64,000 nt of DNA from Clostridium uliginosum. Its GTDB lineage: Bacteria; Bacillota; Clostridia; Clostridiales; Clostridiaceae. The notes beneath the pieces are model-generated. The model saw only the letters and a program-made list of their open reading frames with translations, searched no databases and was not told where the DNA came from. Below, in pieces: positions 1-9,807 of this stretch (position 1 is the first letter of the stretch; every line of letters starts with the position of its first letter). Location of the stretch: assembly GCF_900112485.1 (NCBI RefSeq), contig NZ_FOMG01000001.1, positions 124,001-188,000 on the forward strand, written 5' to 3'. The position numbers and the translations under genes are program-made.

Positions 1-954
1 GTTTCATTAGTAGGATATAAAGCAGATGGAGTTATCCCATTTAATGAATTAACTTCAAAAGTAGAACCTACAAGCTTAGCGGAAAGCTTTAATATTGGAG
101 ATAAAATTAAAGCTAAGGTTATAAAACTACAAAATCCAGATGGATATGTTGTTTTATCACGATTAGAATACGAAAGAGAAGAAACTCTTAAAGAACTTGA
201 AGTATTATTTAATGAGGGAAAAACTTTTAATGTAACAATTAAAGAAGCTAGAGAAAAAGGGTTAGTTGCATATTATAATGGAGTAAGAATTTTTATTCCA
301 GCTTCACAAATTGATACTAAGTTTACTAAAAATAAAGATATGTTCGTTAATCAAACGTTAGAGGTTAAATTAATAGATTACTCTATTAAAGATCCTATAA
401 AGATAATTGCATCAAGAAGAGTATTATTAGAAGTAGTTAGAAATGAAGAAGAAGCAAAGGCCTGGGAAGTATTAAATATTGGAGATATAGTTAAAGCAGA
501 AGTAAAAAGATTCACGGCGTTTGGAGCATTTGCAGAAATTAATGGAATAGATGGTCTATTGCATTTGTCACAAATATCATGGAATCATGTTAAAAATATA
601 GAAGATGTATTAAAGAAAGGTCAAATCATAGATGTTAAAATTATTGGTATTGACAAAGAAAATAAAAAGTTGTCTTTAAGCAGAAAAGAATTACTTTCAA
701 AACCTTGGGATAATGTTAAAGAAAAATATCCAGAAGGATCTATAGTGCTTGGAAAAGTTGTAAGACTTAATGATTTTGGTGCATTTGTGGAATTAGAGCC
801 TGGTGTAGATGGTTTAGTTCACATTTCAAAGATTTCATATAACAGAATAGAACATCCCTCGGAAGTTTTAGCAATAGGTGATGAAGTTAAAGCTAAGATT
901 TTAGGGGTAGATGAAGAAAAGAAAAGAGTGAGTTTAAGTATAAAAGATATTTAA
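1..954 (+). CDS. rpsA: S1-domain protein, 3' part (probable IspH-S1 fusion / ribosomal protein S1)
   Basis: The reading frame is open from base 1, so this is the C-terminal 317 residues of a longer protein. At least three OB-fold S1 repeats are visible. The last two are canonical, with the GAFxE/GxDGLxHxSxIS core near window codons 177-195 and 263-280; earlier repeats are more divergent. S1 repeats bind single-stranded RNA and help mRNA engage the 30S subunit. In clostridia this protein is usually fused behind IspH (HMBPP reductase, isoprenoid synthesis). The IspH part would lie upstream of the window, so the fusion is inferred. A rho-independent terminator follows directly. Confidence 0.85.
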   Translation, partial: VSLVGYKADGVIPFNELTSKVEPTSLAESFNIGDKIKAKVIKLQNPDGYVVLSRLEYEREETLKELEVLFNEGKTFNVTIKEAREKGLVAYYNGVRIFIPASQIDTKFTKNKDMFVNQTLEVKLIDYSIKDPIKIIASRRVLLEVVRNEEEAKAWEVLNIGDIVKAEVKRFTAFGAFAEINGIDGLLHLSQISWNHVKNIEDVLKKGQIIDVKIIGIDKENKKLSLSRKELLSKPWDNVKEKYPEGSIVLGKVVRLNDFGAFVELEPGVDGLVHISKISYNRIEHPSEVLAIGDEVKAKILGVDEEKKRVSLSIKDI

Positions 955-970
955 TTATGTATTAAATGAC

Positions 971-1008
971 AAGAACCTAAATATAAATTATATGAGGGTT
1001 CTTTTTTT
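971..1008 (+). terminator. Rho-independent terminator after S1 gene
   Basis: AAGAACC (971-977) pairs with GGTTCTT (997-1003) and is followed by a T run to 1008. It lies 17 bp after the S1 stop codon. Confidence 0.85.
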
Positions 1009-1201
1009 ATGCTTAACTGCAAATTACTCAATTATCACAACTTATAAATTGATGATGTATTTATAAATATGTTTAAGACTGTATTGTATTCATATGACAA
1101 ATATAATTTAGAGATTTCAAGAAAAATTAGTAATTAACTAAAATTGACTAAAATTATTAAAAATAATATACTTTATTTATTATAGAAGTGAGGAAAATTT
1201 T

Positions 1202-2053
1202 ATGATTATAATAGAAAAACTATCATTAATTAATATAAAATATTTTAAAAGATTATATAGTGAAAGTAAATGCAAATGTATATATAATAAAGATTTTTTT
1301 GAAATCTATAATACAAAGTCCTTTATTTCACAGTATATAAAAAGAAAACAAGTAAAGTTATTCAAAATTAATAATAAATATATTGGATATTTGTGGTTAG
1401 AATATCCATTAGAACAAATTTACAAAATTCTAGCTCTTTATATACAAGATGAATATATAGATAAGGTAAAAAAAGAGTTATCATTACTATTATCTAATAA
1501 ATCCTTAGTATTTGATTCATTAGATAATAAATTAACTTATCAAATAATGAGAAAGCTAGGATTTAAACCGGTGAGAATAACTTTATTAATGAAACTTGAA
1601 GCTTCTAATTGTAAATTTTATCAATATGATATAGATAACTTTAAGTTTTTTACTGAAAATGAAGATGAAAAGCTAAGATGTTTTGTTCAAAATTCTGTAT
1701 TTGATGAAAATAATAGAATTCCTTTAGTTCCATATGATATACATTTAGAAGAAGATGAAGACTATTATATAAATGATTTTTGCGTATTTGTAATGAGAGG
1801 ATATAAAGCTATTGGATATGGGCAAGTTATTTTTAGACAAGGACTATATACTATAGTTAATGTAGGGATATTAGAAGGGTATAGAGGAAATGGATATGGA
1901 GAAAAATTAATAAGATATTTAGTACATTTATGTTATAAAAAAAATGTAAAAGATGTGCATATACAAGTAGAAACAACTAATTATAACGCATTGAAGCTAT
2001 ATACTAAAGTGGGATTTAAAGAATATGGTAAGATTACAACATGGACTAAGTGA
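1202..2053 (+). CDS. GNAT family N-acetyltransferase
   Basis: This 283-residue protein has a C-terminal GNAT acetyl-CoA binding fold. The pyrophosphate loop is visible as GYRGNGYGEKL (about residues 226-236), followed by the typical NxxALKLYxKxGF ending near residue 270. The N-terminal 140 residues look like a degenerate second GNAT-type half, as in other two-domain clostridial acetyltransferases. The start is supported by GAAGTGAGG about 8 bases upstream. It stands alone between the S1 terminator and miaB. The acceptor substrate cannot be predicted. Confidence 0.8.
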   Translation: MIIIEKLSLINIKYFKRLYSESKCKCIYNKDFFEIYNTKSFISQYIKRKQVKLFKINNKYIGYLWLEYPLEQIYKILALYIQDEYIDKVKKELSLLLSNKSLVFDSLDNKLTYQIMRKLGFKPVRITLLMKLEASNCKFYQYDIDNFKFFTENEDEKLRCFVQNSVFDENNRIPLVPYDIHLEEDEDYYINDFCVFVMRGYKAIGYGQVIFRQGLYTIVNVGILEGYRGNGYGEKLIRYLVHLCYKKNVKDVHIQVETTNYNALKLYTKVGFKEYGKITTWTK

Positions 2054-2216
2054 TTCTATTTAGTAATTATTTTAAAAAATTCATTAATACTAAAATAAAA
2101 AACTTTTAAAAAATGCATAAATTTAATATAATATAGATAGTGCATAGTAAAATGCAATAAAAAGTTTAAAATATAGGCTAACTAAAAGATGCTTTATACA
2201 AAGGAGATTATGATAT

Positions 2217-3551
2217 ATGTCAAATACTATAGGTTTAAAATATTATATAGAAACCTGGGGCTGTCAAATGAATGAAGAAGATTCAGAAAAACTTTCAGGT
2301 ATGTTAAAGAGAATAGGCTATATCCACACTGAAAATAGGGAAGAAGCTTCAATAATATTATTCAATACTTGTTGTGTTAGAGAAAATGCGGAAAACAAAG
2401 CTTTTGGGAATTTATGGATGCTTAGAAGACTTAAAGAAAAGAATCCTAATTTAATTATAGGAATATGTGGTTGTATGATGCAACAAAAAGGAATGGCAGA
2501 TAATGTTCTAAAAAGATTTCCTTTTGTAGACATTATTTTCGGAACACATAATGCATATAAATTTCCTGAGTACTTACATAGAGTACAAACTGAAGGAGTA
2601 CAGGTTAAGGAGATATTAGACAAGGAAACAGAAATAACAGAAGGTATTCCAATAGATAGAAAAAGTGATGTAAAAGCTTTTGTAACTATAATGTATGGAT
2701 GTAATAACTTTTGTACATATTGCGTAGTTCCTTATGTTAGAGGAAGAGAAAGAAGTAGAAAATATGAAGATATAGAGAAAGAAATTAAAGAATTAGTAGC
2801 TAACGGATATAAAGAAATAACCTTATTAGGCCAAAATGTTAATTCTTATGGTAAAGGACTAGAAAATGAAATTACTTTTGCAGATCTTTTAAGAAAAATT
2901 AATGAAATTGAAGGTATTGAGAGAATTAGATTTATGACATCTCACCCTAAAGATTTAAATTTAGATGTTATTAAAGCTATTAAAGAATGTGATAAACTAT
3001 GTGAACAAATTCATCTTCCAGTACAAAGTGGATCAGATAGAATATTAAAAGAGATGAATAGACATTATAATAAAGAACAATATTTAGAACTTGCTAAAAA
3101 GATTAGAGAAGAAATTCCAGAAGTAACATTTTCAACTGATATAATTGTAGGCTTTCCTGGAGAAACAGAAGAAGATTTCAATGAAACATTAGAACTAGTT
3201 AAAGAAGTTCAATATGATGCTGCATTTACTTATCTTTATTCAAGAAGAAATCATACACCAGCAGACAAGATGACAAATCAAATACCTGAAGAGGTTAAGC
3301 ATGAGAGATTTGATAGATTGGTTAAAGTGGTTAATGAGGGGATTGCAAAAGGAAATAAAGCTACAGAAGGTAGGGTAGTACAAGTTTTAGTTGAAGGTTT
3401 CAGTAAAAATGATGAAACAAAATTAACTGGTAGAACAAGAAATTCAAGATTAGTAAATTTTGAGGGTCCTATAGAATTAGTAGGAAAATTAGTAAATGTT
3501 AAAATTACTAAAGCTAATTCATTCTCGTTAATTGGAAAAATTGAGGAGTAG
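2217..3551 (+). CDS. miaB: tRNA-2-methylthio-N6-dimethylallyladenosine synthase MiaB
   Basis: This is a radical-SAM methylthiotransferase that adds the 2-methylthio group to i6A37 of tRNAs reading UNN codons. It follows MiaA, whose gene is at about 11 kb in this window. The N-terminal UPF0004 domain carries Cys16, Cys52 and Cys86, which bind the auxiliary cluster. The radical-SAM motif CNNFCTYC is at residues 162-169. A TRAM RNA-binding domain ends the protein. The length of 444 aa is normal. AAGGAG lies about 10 bases before the ATG; an earlier ATG at 2210 is out of frame. A long hairpin follows the gene. Confidence 0.97.
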   Translation: MSNTIGLKYYIETWGCQMNEEDSEKLSGMLKRIGYIHTENREEASIILFNTCCVRENAENKAFGNLWMLRRLKEKNPNLIIGICGCMMQQKGMADNVLKRFPFVDIIFGTHNAYKFPEYLHRVQTEGVQVKEILDKETEITEGIPIDRKSDVKAFVTIMYGCNNFCTYCVVPYVRGRERSRKYEDIEKEIKELVANGYKEITLLGQNVNSYGKGLENEITFADLLRKINEIEGIERIRFMTSHPKDLNLDVIKAIKECDKLCEQIHLPVQSGSDRILKEMNRHYNKEQYLELAKKIREEIPEVTFSTDIIVGFPGETEEDFNETLELVKEVQYDAAFTYLYSRRNHTPADKMTNQIPEEVKHERFDRLVKVVNEGIAKGNKATEGRVVQVLVEGFSKNDETKLTGRTRNSRLVNFEGPIELVGKLVNVKITKANSFSLIGKIEE

Positions 3552-3591
3552 AGAAGAGTGTAACAATTTTACAACTCAATAGAAGAGTATA

Positions 3592-3640
3592 AAGCTAGTA
3601 TTTACAAAACACATAGTTTGTAAATACTAGCTTCATTTTA
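3592..3640 (+). terminator. Long hairpin after miaB, probable terminator
   Basis: A perfect 17-bp stem (3592-3608 with 3617-3633) has an 8-nt loop and is followed by CATTTTA. The T tract is weak, so the hairpin may also protect mRNA ends. Confidence 0.65.
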
Positions 3641-3778
3641 TTAAACAACTTTATGCTTTTGTTTAAATACTTCGCTCTGTTTTAAAACATAGCCAAACAC
3701 TTAAGGGCAGTTTCTTTAATCTTGTATAAGAATATCAAAAAAATTGCCTCATAGATATCTTACAAAAGTGAATTTAAG

Positions 3779-4255
3779 TTATTTTATGATATCTTCAAAT
3801 GAACAATCTATAACTTTTTCAAGATCATTTGGATTCATTTCAATTTGGTATCCTATTTTACCAGCACTAAATACTATTGATTCAAAGCAAAGAGCTTCTT
3901 CTTGTAGGAAAGTCTTGAATACTTTTTTCATTCCGAGTGGGGAACACCCACCTCTGATATATCCAGTAATCTTATTAATATCTTTAACATGAATCATTTC
4001 TATATTTTTTTCATTGGCAACTTTGCTCGCCTTTTTCATGTCTAATTCTTCAGCAACAGGAATTACAAAAACATAAAATTCTTTAGAATGTCCTTGAGTT
4101 ACTAAAGTCTTAAATACTTGATTAACATCTATGTCTAATTTATTTGCAACGGCCACGCCGTCTATTTTTCCATCTTTGTTTTCATAACTATGAGTTTGAT
4201 ATGTAATCTTGTGTGTATCTAAAATTCTCATAGCATTAGTTTTTACTTGAGCCAT
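3779..4255 (-). CDS. ybaK: Cys-tRNA(Pro)/aminoacyl-tRNA deacylase, YbaK/EbsC family
   Basis: This is a small YbaK-type trans-editing domain of 158 aa that hydrolyses mischarged Cys-tRNA(Pro). The family core is visible: a VxKTLV segment with the substrate lysine, then YxxGGCSPLGMKK, the conserved loop with Gly and Cys before the oxyanion region. The frame is open to 4309, but AAGGAGG is correctly spaced only before the ATG at 4255 (protein MAQVKTNAMRIL). That start also matches family length. The gene stands alone, convergent with miaB. Confidence 0.9.
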   Translation of the reverse strand: MAQVKTNAMRILDTHKITYQTHSYENKDGKIDGVAVANKLDIDVNQVFKTLVTQGHSKEFYVFVIPVAEELDMKKASKVANEKNIEMIHVKDINKITGYIRGGCSPLGMKKVFKTFLQEEALCFESIVFSAGKIGYQIEMNPNDLEKVIDCSFEDIIK

Positions 4256-4780
4256 AAAAGTTTTCCTCCTTAAATTTAAAAAAATATTTAAATTTTCATT
4301 TGTTTTCAACTCTAAAAGTTGAGCATTTGAATTATCATATACATATATCTATAATTATACAGCATTAGTACTTTTTTAACCAACCGCTAAATATATTAAA
4401 ATTATATAAAACTGTTTTTTAATACTATGAATTGAACTTTTTATCGATAGTAGATTTCCTAATATAATTTAAAAGTTGAATTCATTTATTTCTCAGAATT
4501 GATGTTATAATTTATTGAATATAAGTAATAACTTTCAAAAAAATAAAAATTATAATATTTTAAAAGTCTTTGAAATATTATAATAAGTTAGCGAAGTTTG
4601 TAATTTATAAAATGGCTATATTTCATAAATCAACTCAAATGTATTATATAAGAATATGATAAAACATAAAACAGCTTACACATCATAGATTCGAATAATG
4701 AAGATATAAATACAATATTTAATGTATTATATAGTTAAACTAGATTTGGGCAATATATATATGATGCTAATAAAAATACC

Positions 4781-4824
4781 AATCAATAATTTCGCTAAAT
4801 ATACATTTAGCGAAATTATTGATT
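4781..4824. repeat. Perfect 20-bp inverted repeat overlapping a promoter -35
   Basis: Bases 4781-4800 and 4805-4824 are perfect reverse complements around a 4-nt loop (ATAC). The right arm ends in TTGATT (4819-4824), which sits exactly 17 bp from TATAAT (4842-4847). The palindrome could therefore be an operator for the recombinase promoter or an upstream terminator. No following T run supports the terminator reading. Confidence 0.6.
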
Positions 4825-4847
4825 AAATTTAGAAATACTGTTATAAT
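4819..4847 (+). promoter_or_regulatory. Candidate sigma-A promoter for the recombinase gene
   Basis: TTGATT (4819-4824), a 17-bp spacer and TATAAT (4842-4847) would give a leader of about 95 nt before the ATG at 4951. Inferred from sequence only. Confidence 0.5.
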
Positions 4848-4950
4848 ATACTTAAAGCTAGTGGACAAGCCATTTTTAAGTGCTTTTGCTATTAAAATAT
4901 ACGTTTTTCACATTTGCTTTTAAATTATATAGATTAATTAGGAGAAAAAA

Positions 4951-5940
4951 ATGAAATATGATATTAATATATTAAAGAATAATAATTTACCAGAATGTGT
5001 AATGGATTTTTTAAATTATTTAGAAACAATTAAAAGCAAATCGCATAATACAATTGATGCATATAGAATTGATTTAACTATATTTTTTAGATTTATGATG
5101 ATATATAAAGGCTTTGTAAAAGATGATAAAATTGAATTTGAAGAAATAGATATAAGTAATATAAATATCGATTTCCTTAGAGATATTAAGCTTAGAGATC
5201 TATATGCTTTTATGTCATTCACAGAAAAATATAGAGAAAATAGTGCTTATGCAAGAGCTAGAAAAGTCGCTACATTAAAGTCATTTTTTAAATATCTTCA
5301 AGGAAAAGCCAAAATTATTATTGATAATCCAACAATTGAACTTGAATCTCCTAAGATAAATAAAAGGCAACCGGTTTATCTTACTTTAGATCAAAGTTTG
5401 CATCTACTCCAATCTTTAGATAAAAATGATAAAAACTATCAACGAGATTATTGTATTTTAATCTTGTTTTTAAATTGTGGTATGAGACTTTCAGAGCTTT
5501 GCAGTATTCAAAGAGACAAAATTAGAAATGACACTTTAACCATTATTGGTAAAGGTGATAAAGAAAGAACTGTTTATTTAAATGAAGCATGTTTAAAATC
5601 TATAAATAACTATTTAAAAGTTAGGAATGATTTAAAAGCTTTACCAGTTCATAAAAAATTTCTATTTCTTTCTTCAAGAAATAGTCCAATAAATAAAAGA
5701 ACGGTTGAAATAATGATAAAAAAACATATAACAAATGCAGGTTTAACAGATGCTAAATACACTCCTCATAAATTAAGGCATACTGCTGCTACCCTTATGT
5801 ATAAATACGGAAATGTAGATATAAGAAGTCTTCAAAGTATTTTGGGACATGAAAATATTTCAACAACTCAAATTTATACTCATGTTGATGACGATACATT
5901 GAGAGATGCTGTAAAATCAAATCCACTTTCAAAATTATAG
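4951..5940 (+). CDS. Tyrosine recombinase, XerC/XerD-like
   Basis: This is a 329-aa site-specific recombinase. The N-terminal SAM-like core-binding domain spans about residues 12-120 and the catalytic domain about 140-320. The catalytic set is complete: R179 (GMRL), K201, H273 and R276 (HKLRH), H300 (LGHE), and nucleophile Y309 (IYTH). The length and the all-chromosomal neighbourhood fit a Xer-type resolvase rather than a phage integrase. The gene is preceded by TTAGGAG. No attachment or dif-like site was recognised beside it. It may resolve chromosome dimers, but which Xer homologue it is cannot be decided here. Confidence 0.88.
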   Translation: MKYDINILKNNNLPECVMDFLNYLETIKSKSHNTIDAYRIDLTIFFRFMMIYKGFVKDDKIEFEEIDISNINIDFLRDIKLRDLYAFMSFTEKYRENSAYARARKVATLKSFFKYLQGKAKIIIDNPTIELESPKINKRQPVYLTLDQSLHLLQSLDKNDKNYQRDYCILILFLNCGMRLSELCSIQRDKIRNDTLTIIGKGDKERTVYLNEACLKSINNYLKVRNDLKALPVHKKFLFLSSRNSPINKRTVEIMIKKHITNAGLTDAKYTPHKLRHTAATLMYKYGNVDIRSLQSILGHENISTTQIYTHVDDDTLRDAVKSNPLSKL

Positions 5941-6199
5941 TATCCCCTCCTTTTTTATATCTATATTAGTAAATTTGATTTTGAATGAAAAGTAAGAGTA
6001 ACTTTTAAATCAAAAATGCTTTACTACTCTACTATTAATATGAAATTTAGTATTGCTTTAAAAAGACATATTGAATTTCATATTTTTAAAAAAGTAACTA
6101 CATTATTATAAACATAGCAACAATCACTTTACATAATATTTATAATGTAATTATAATATGAAATTCAAAATAATGTATCAACCATATAAAACTTCATAA
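5941..6199. other. Non-coding interval after the recombinase gene
   Basis: The sequence is AT-rich with no ORF and no recognised RNA. It ends at the hairpin shared with the convergent lipoprotein gene. Confidence 0.5.
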
Positions 6200-6250
6200 A
6201 AAAGGATAAAATAAATTTATTGTTCTAATTTATTTTATCCTTTTGTTTAA
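6200..6250. terminator. Bidirectional terminator
   Basis: An 18-bp stem pairs 6200-6217 with 6227-6244. A T-rich tail on the plus strand and the A run at its start (T run on the minus strand) let it serve both the recombinase gene and the convergent lipoprotein gene. Confidence 0.8.
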
Positions 6251-6270
6251 TATGTATTATTGATAATTAT

Positions 6271-6777
6271 TTATGGAATTATTGTGTTTCCAAGGGTTGT
6301 ATTAAACTGATCAATATATTTTTTGTCTTTTCCCTCATATACTATAAGGCTATTTCCTTTTCTATAATAGTAAGGTTTATTGGTATACCCTACATCAGCT
6401 CCGTTTATAGACATTCCATTAGCTGAAATTGTATTAATATCCGCTTGCAACTTATCAGCAGAATCATACTCGTAAATACGTACTCTATCATTTCCTAGCA
6501 TATAATCCGTTTCTGTTCCTTTAAAGTATTCCTTTTTACCTTCTGCTGAATCCTTAAGTTTATACCCGGCATTTACAATATCATTTTTTAAATCAATTGC
6601 AGTATATTTTATATTATTTCCAACATTAGCTACGTCATCTTTAACTTTTTCAGCACTTTGTTCTATATTAGTTTTTGCATTTTTATCAGTAGTTTTTGCT
6701 GAATTACACCCACCTATTAATACTACAGTTGATAACATTGAAACTAAAGTTAACGTTAAAATTGATTTTCGTTTCAT
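6271..6777 (-). CDS. Putative lipoprotein of unknown function
   Basis: This 168-aa protein has an N-terminal signal of KRK, a hydrophobic stretch, and a lipobox ending in IGGC, so it should be lipid-anchored on the outer face of the membrane. Residues 30-90 are rich in Lys, Asp and Asn and probably helical. The C-terminal 70 residues hold several Tyr and look like a compact domain. I do not recognise the family. The start is the ATG at 6777 because AGAGGTG sits 6 bases upstream; an in-frame GTG at 6786 lies inside that ribosome binding site. Confidence 0.75.
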   Translation of the reverse strand: MKRKSILTLTLVSMLSTVVLIGGCNSAKTTDKNAKTNIEQSAEKVKDDVANVGNNIKYTAIDLKNDIVNAGYKLKDSAEGKKEYFKGTETDYMLGNDRVRIYEYDSADKLQADINTISANGMSINGADVGYTNKPYYYRKGNSLIVYEGKDKKYIDQFNTTLGNTIIP

Positions 6778-7014
6778 AAAATTCACCTCTTATCTAACAA
6801 TATTTCAAAAGTAGTTTATGTGAAAATAAGTATTGTATACATCAAGTAAATAATTAGCTTATTTAACCTATGTAATATTTATTGCAACTTATATAATATA
6901 TGTATGTATATATTTCTAAAAATCATTCTTCATTTGAATTTATTCAGTATCTCTATTATCTATTTAGAGGTTAACCATATAGATAATGAATTATATTAAT
7001 TAGAACATCTATAT

Positions 7015-7064
7015 AAAATACAACAGAACCAGTAACCTTAAAATTTAATGTTACTGGTTCTGTT
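7015..7064 (-). terminator. Terminator for the acidic protein gene
   Basis: A perfect 15-bp stem (7022-7036 with 7050-7064) lies just downstream of the leftward gene and has a moderately T-rich tail on the minus strand. The interval from here to the lipoprotein gene (about 6778-7014) holds no gene. Confidence 0.7.
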
Positions 7065-7084
7065 ATTTCATTAATTTATCATTT

Positions 7085-7510
7085 TTAGTTCTTATTTTTA
7101 AATCTTCTTACACCAGGATATATTTCTTCTGTCATGTCTTCGATATTTGATTCATCAAACATTGAAGAATCATCTAAATATTCAATATGATCAAATGCAT
7201 CTTCATATTCTGAATCTTCTACAGATTTAACTTCTTCTAATTCCTTGAAATTTTGAAATTTAGCATATAAAGCTTTTAAATCAACCTTATTTTCTTCTAA
7301 CTCTTTTACTTCTTCAACATCTAAAGAAGCTTTTAAATCATTTAAAAATTCTTCTTCTAAGATCTTATTTTCTTCTTTTGTTTTTGCAATATCTTCAATT
7401 TTAATTGCTTTAGTGTCCATACCACTAATTTCTAGGCATTTACCACAATTATCACATAATTTATTTTCATATATATCACAGTAATCATCCTCAGTATATT
7501 TACTTTTCAT
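7085..7510 (-). CDS. Acidic protein with N-terminal Cys motif, unknown function
   Basis: This 141-aa protein is strongly acidic (Glu/Asp-rich throughout). Its N-terminus carries a Cys set of CDIYENKLCDNCGKC form at residues 11-25, reminiscent of a small zinc- or Fe-S-binding knuckle. The middle, residues 40-90, is probably coiled coil. The end is short and basic (GVRRFKNKN). It starts behind AGAGGTG. The gene is divergent from lexA, but nothing shows shared control. No family is recognised. Confidence 0.7.
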   Translation of the reverse strand: MKSKYTEDDYCDIYENKLCDNCGKCLEISGMDTKAIKIEDIAKTKEENKILEEEFLNDLKASLDVEEVKELEENKVDLKALYAKFQNFKELEEVKSVEDSEYEDAFDHIEYLDDSSMFDESNIEDMTEEIYPGVRRFKNKN

Positions 7511-7729
7511 TTATAGCACACCTCTATTTCTAATATGAAATCATCATTATATTATATCAAAACCACTCTTTTAAAGCAAATTTTAGAATTGCTTATTTTA
7601 ACAAAGTAAATCTTGAAATTTTTATCAGAGATTCCTTAGTATATCTTTTGAATAGATATGAGCTTGCTTGTAGTCTTAATAGTAGATATAGATAGACTTC
7701 TTACTGCACTTTTTAAAATAATCATATAA

Positions 7730-7770
7730 CAGAACGTAAGTTTGTTATATGGTAAAAGCTATGTTATAAT
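7730..7770 (+). promoter_or_regulatory. lexA promoter with overlapping SOS box
   Basis: TTGTTA (7742-7747), a 17-bp spacer and TATAAT (7765-7770) form a strong sigma-A promoter. AGAACGTAAGTTTG (7730-7743) is one base from the Gram-positive LexA core GAACN4GTTC and overlaps the -35. This is the usual arrangement for LexA autorepression. Confidence 0.75.
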
Positions 7771-7798
7771 ATCTGTAAAGATAGCGAGGTGCATAAGA

Positions 7799-8407
7799 AT
7801 GATAGAGAGCAAAGATAGGCAATCAGAAATATATGAATTTTTAAAAACCTATACAGAGAATAAAGGATATCCACCTTCAGTAAGAGAGATATGTGAAGCT
7901 GTTTCATTAAAATCAACTTCAACTGTACATGGTCATTTAAAAAGATTAGAAAAAAAAGGTCTTATTAAAAGAGATCCGACAAAACCAAGAGCACTAGAGA
8001 TAGTTGAACTTTCTAATGCTAAGAGAGAAATGATTAATATTCCTGTAGTTGGTAAAATAACAGCGGGAATACCTATACTTGCTACTGAAAATATAGAGGA
8101 CTCTTTTCCTATATCTCTTGATTACATAAAACATAACAACGAATTATTTATATTAAGAGTTTCTGGGGAAAGTATGGTTAATGCAGGAATTAGAGATAAT
8201 GATTTAGCTATTATCGAAAGTTCTAATGAAGCATTAAATGGAGATATAGTAGTTGCTTTGATTGGTGAAGAAGCAACAATTAAAAGATTCTTTAAAGAAA
8301 CTAATCATATCAGATTACAACCTGAAAATGATACAATGGATCCAATTATCGTGGATGATTGCCAAGTTCTCGGGAAATTAGTGGGAATATTTAGATCTTA
8401 TAAGTAA
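7799..8407 (+). CDS. lexA: SOS repressor LexA
   Basis: LexA represses DNA-damage genes and cleaves itself when RecA filaments form. This 202-aa protein has an N-terminal winged helix-turn-helix (residues 1-70) and an S24 peptidase domain. The cleavage bond Ala89-Gly90, nucleophile Ser125 (GESM) and Lys162 are all present, so it should be active. The frame is open from a TTG at 7742, but that start falls inside the promoter. The ATG at 7799 has GAGGTG upstream and matches family length. An SOS-like box overlaps its promoter, indicating autoregulation. Confidence 0.96.
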   Translation: MIESKDRQSEIYEFLKTYTENKGYPPSVREICEAVSLKSTSTVHGHLKRLEKKGLIKRDPTKPRALEIVELSNAKREMINIPVVGKITAGIPILATENIEDSFPISLDYIKHNNELFILRVSGESMVNAGIRDNDLAIIESSNEALNGDIVVALIGEEATIKRFFKETNHIRLQPENDTMDPIIVDDCQVLGKLVGIFRSYK

Positions 8408-8470
8408 AAAAGAGGATATATGAGCACAATGCGATACATTGTAAATAGTGCTCATATATTCTCTTTTTTA
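8406..8470. terminator. Bidirectional terminator between lexA and the PLP lyase gene
   Basis: A long stem pairs AAAAAGAG-ATATATGAGCAC with its near-complement GTGCTCATATAT-CTCTTTTT around a loop of about 20 nt. A/T runs on both sides suit the two convergent genes. Confidence 0.85.
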
Positions 8471-8481
8471 TTAAACATAGA

Positions 8482-9771
8482 TTATTTGATATCTAAAACT
8501 TTACTTAATCCTATTAAAACACCTATTTTACCATGATCAAAGTTTAATCCACCTTGTATATAAGCTATATATGGTTCTCTTATAGGGCCATCTGCTGATA
8601 ATTCAATAGTTGATCCTGATATAAAGGCACCCGCAGCCATGATGATTTCGCTATCATAACCTGGCATTGCCCATGGTTCACATGTGGCAAAAGCATCTAT
8701 TGGTGAACCAGCTTGAATTCCATTGCAAAACTGTATTAACTTTTTAGGATTTCCAAATTCAATAGCTTGGATGATATCTGTTCTTTTATCTGTTGACGCA
8801 GGAAACCCTTTAAATCCTGCAAGTTCCATTATTCGTGCACAAAAAATAGCGGTTTTAACAGCTTCCATAGCTACATGAGGAGCTGAAAAAAGTCCTTGAT
8901 AGAAACTTCTCATAAGACCATAAGTTGCACCATACTCTCCTCCTATTCCAGGTACAGTCAATCTATATGAGGCTTGGTCAACATATTCCTTTTTTCCAAC
9001 AACATATCCACCACCTGGAGCAATTCCGCCTCCAATGTTTTTCATAAGTGAGCCTGCCATAAGATCAGCGCCAACTTCAGTTGGTTCAATATTTTCAATG
9101 AATTCACCATAACAATTGTCAACAAATATTATTACATCTTGTCTTACCTTTTTAATTTGTTTAATAACTTCTTCTATTTCTGAAACTAAAAATGATTTTC
9201 TAGAAGCATATCCTGTACTTCTTTGAATATGTATTAACTTAATGCTACTATCAGCTACTAATGTATTTTTAATTTCATCAAATTTAAACTTACCTTGTTT
9301 ATCTAATTCGATAACTTCAGTTAGAACTCCATACTCATCTAAAGAGCCCATATTTTTTTTATCTGAAAGTCCTAAAACTCCAAGTAATGTATCATAAGGC
9401 ATACCTGAAACACATAGTATTTTATCTCCTGGTCGCACATTTCCAATTATAGCTGCGCCAATAGCATGAGTACCACTTACAAAATGAGGTCTAACTAGTC
9501 CAGCCTCTGCTCTAAAAATTCTAGCATAAACTCTATCTAATGCATCTCTTCCTAAATCATCAATTCCATATCCGGTTGTATTTGTAAAGTGTGAATCACT
9601 TATTCTTTCATCTTGAAAAGCCTTTAACACTTTAAGTTGATTAAATTCTCTTATTTCATCATACTCACTGAAAATATTTTCAGTATCTTTGATAGCTTGT
9701 TTATATAATGTTAATGCCTCTTCATTAAGATTATAATTATTAATTAAAAATTCTTCTGTTATCTTTAACAT
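8482..9771 (-). CDS. PLP-dependent C-S lyase-like protein (methionine gamma-lyase / YnbB, 'aluminum resistance' family)
   Basis: This is a fold-type I pyridoxal-phosphate enzyme of 429 aa related to cystathionine/methionine lyases. It has a PLP-binding region near residues 100-130 (GTHAIGAA, GDKILCVSG), an aspartate in VDNCYGEF, and the probable Schiff-base lysine in AGSLMKNIGGG. Family members sit near hfq and miaA in many Firmicutes, as here. The 'aluminum resistance' label is historical and the substrate is not established. AGGAGG lies upstream of the ATG. The 300 bp that follow toward hfq contain a repeat element. Confidence 0.85.
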   Translation of the reverse strand: MLKITEEFLINNYNLNEEALTLYKQAIKDTENIFSEYDEIREFNQLKVLKAFQDERISDSHFTNTTGYGIDDLGRDALDRVYARIFRAEAGLVRPHFVSGTHAIGAAIIGNVRPGDKILCVSGMPYDTLLGVLGLSDKKNMGSLDEYGVLTEVIELDKQGKFKFDEIKNTLVADSSIKLIHIQRSTGYASRKSFLVSEIEEVIKQIKKVRQDVIIFVDNCYGEFIENIEPTEVGADLMAGSLMKNIGGGIAPGGGYVVGKKEYVDQASYRLTVPGIGGEYGATYGLMRSFYQGLFSAPHVAMEAVKTAIFCARIMELAGFKGFPASTDKRTDIIQAIEFGNPKKLIQFCNGIQAGSPIDAFATCEPWAMPGYDSEIIMAAGAFISGSTIELSADGPIREPYIAYIQGGLNFDHGKIGVLIGLSKVLDIK

Positions 9772-9807
9772 ATTGTGTATTCTCCTCCTAAGTGTAATAT
9801 AACTATA

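Larger units (their letters stand above)
4310..4950. other. Non-coding interval between ybaK and the recombinase gene
   Basis: No convincing ORF is present in about 640 bp of very AT-rich DNA. The only clear signals are the perfect 20-bp inverted repeat at 4781-4824 and the promoter-like sequence that overlaps it. Confidence 0.6.

Noticed and set aside
4951-5940. Integrase of a prophage or genomic island
   Set aside because: No att repeats, phage genes or compositional shift flank it; it looks like a chromosomal Xer-type gene, and no tRNA gene is adjacent.
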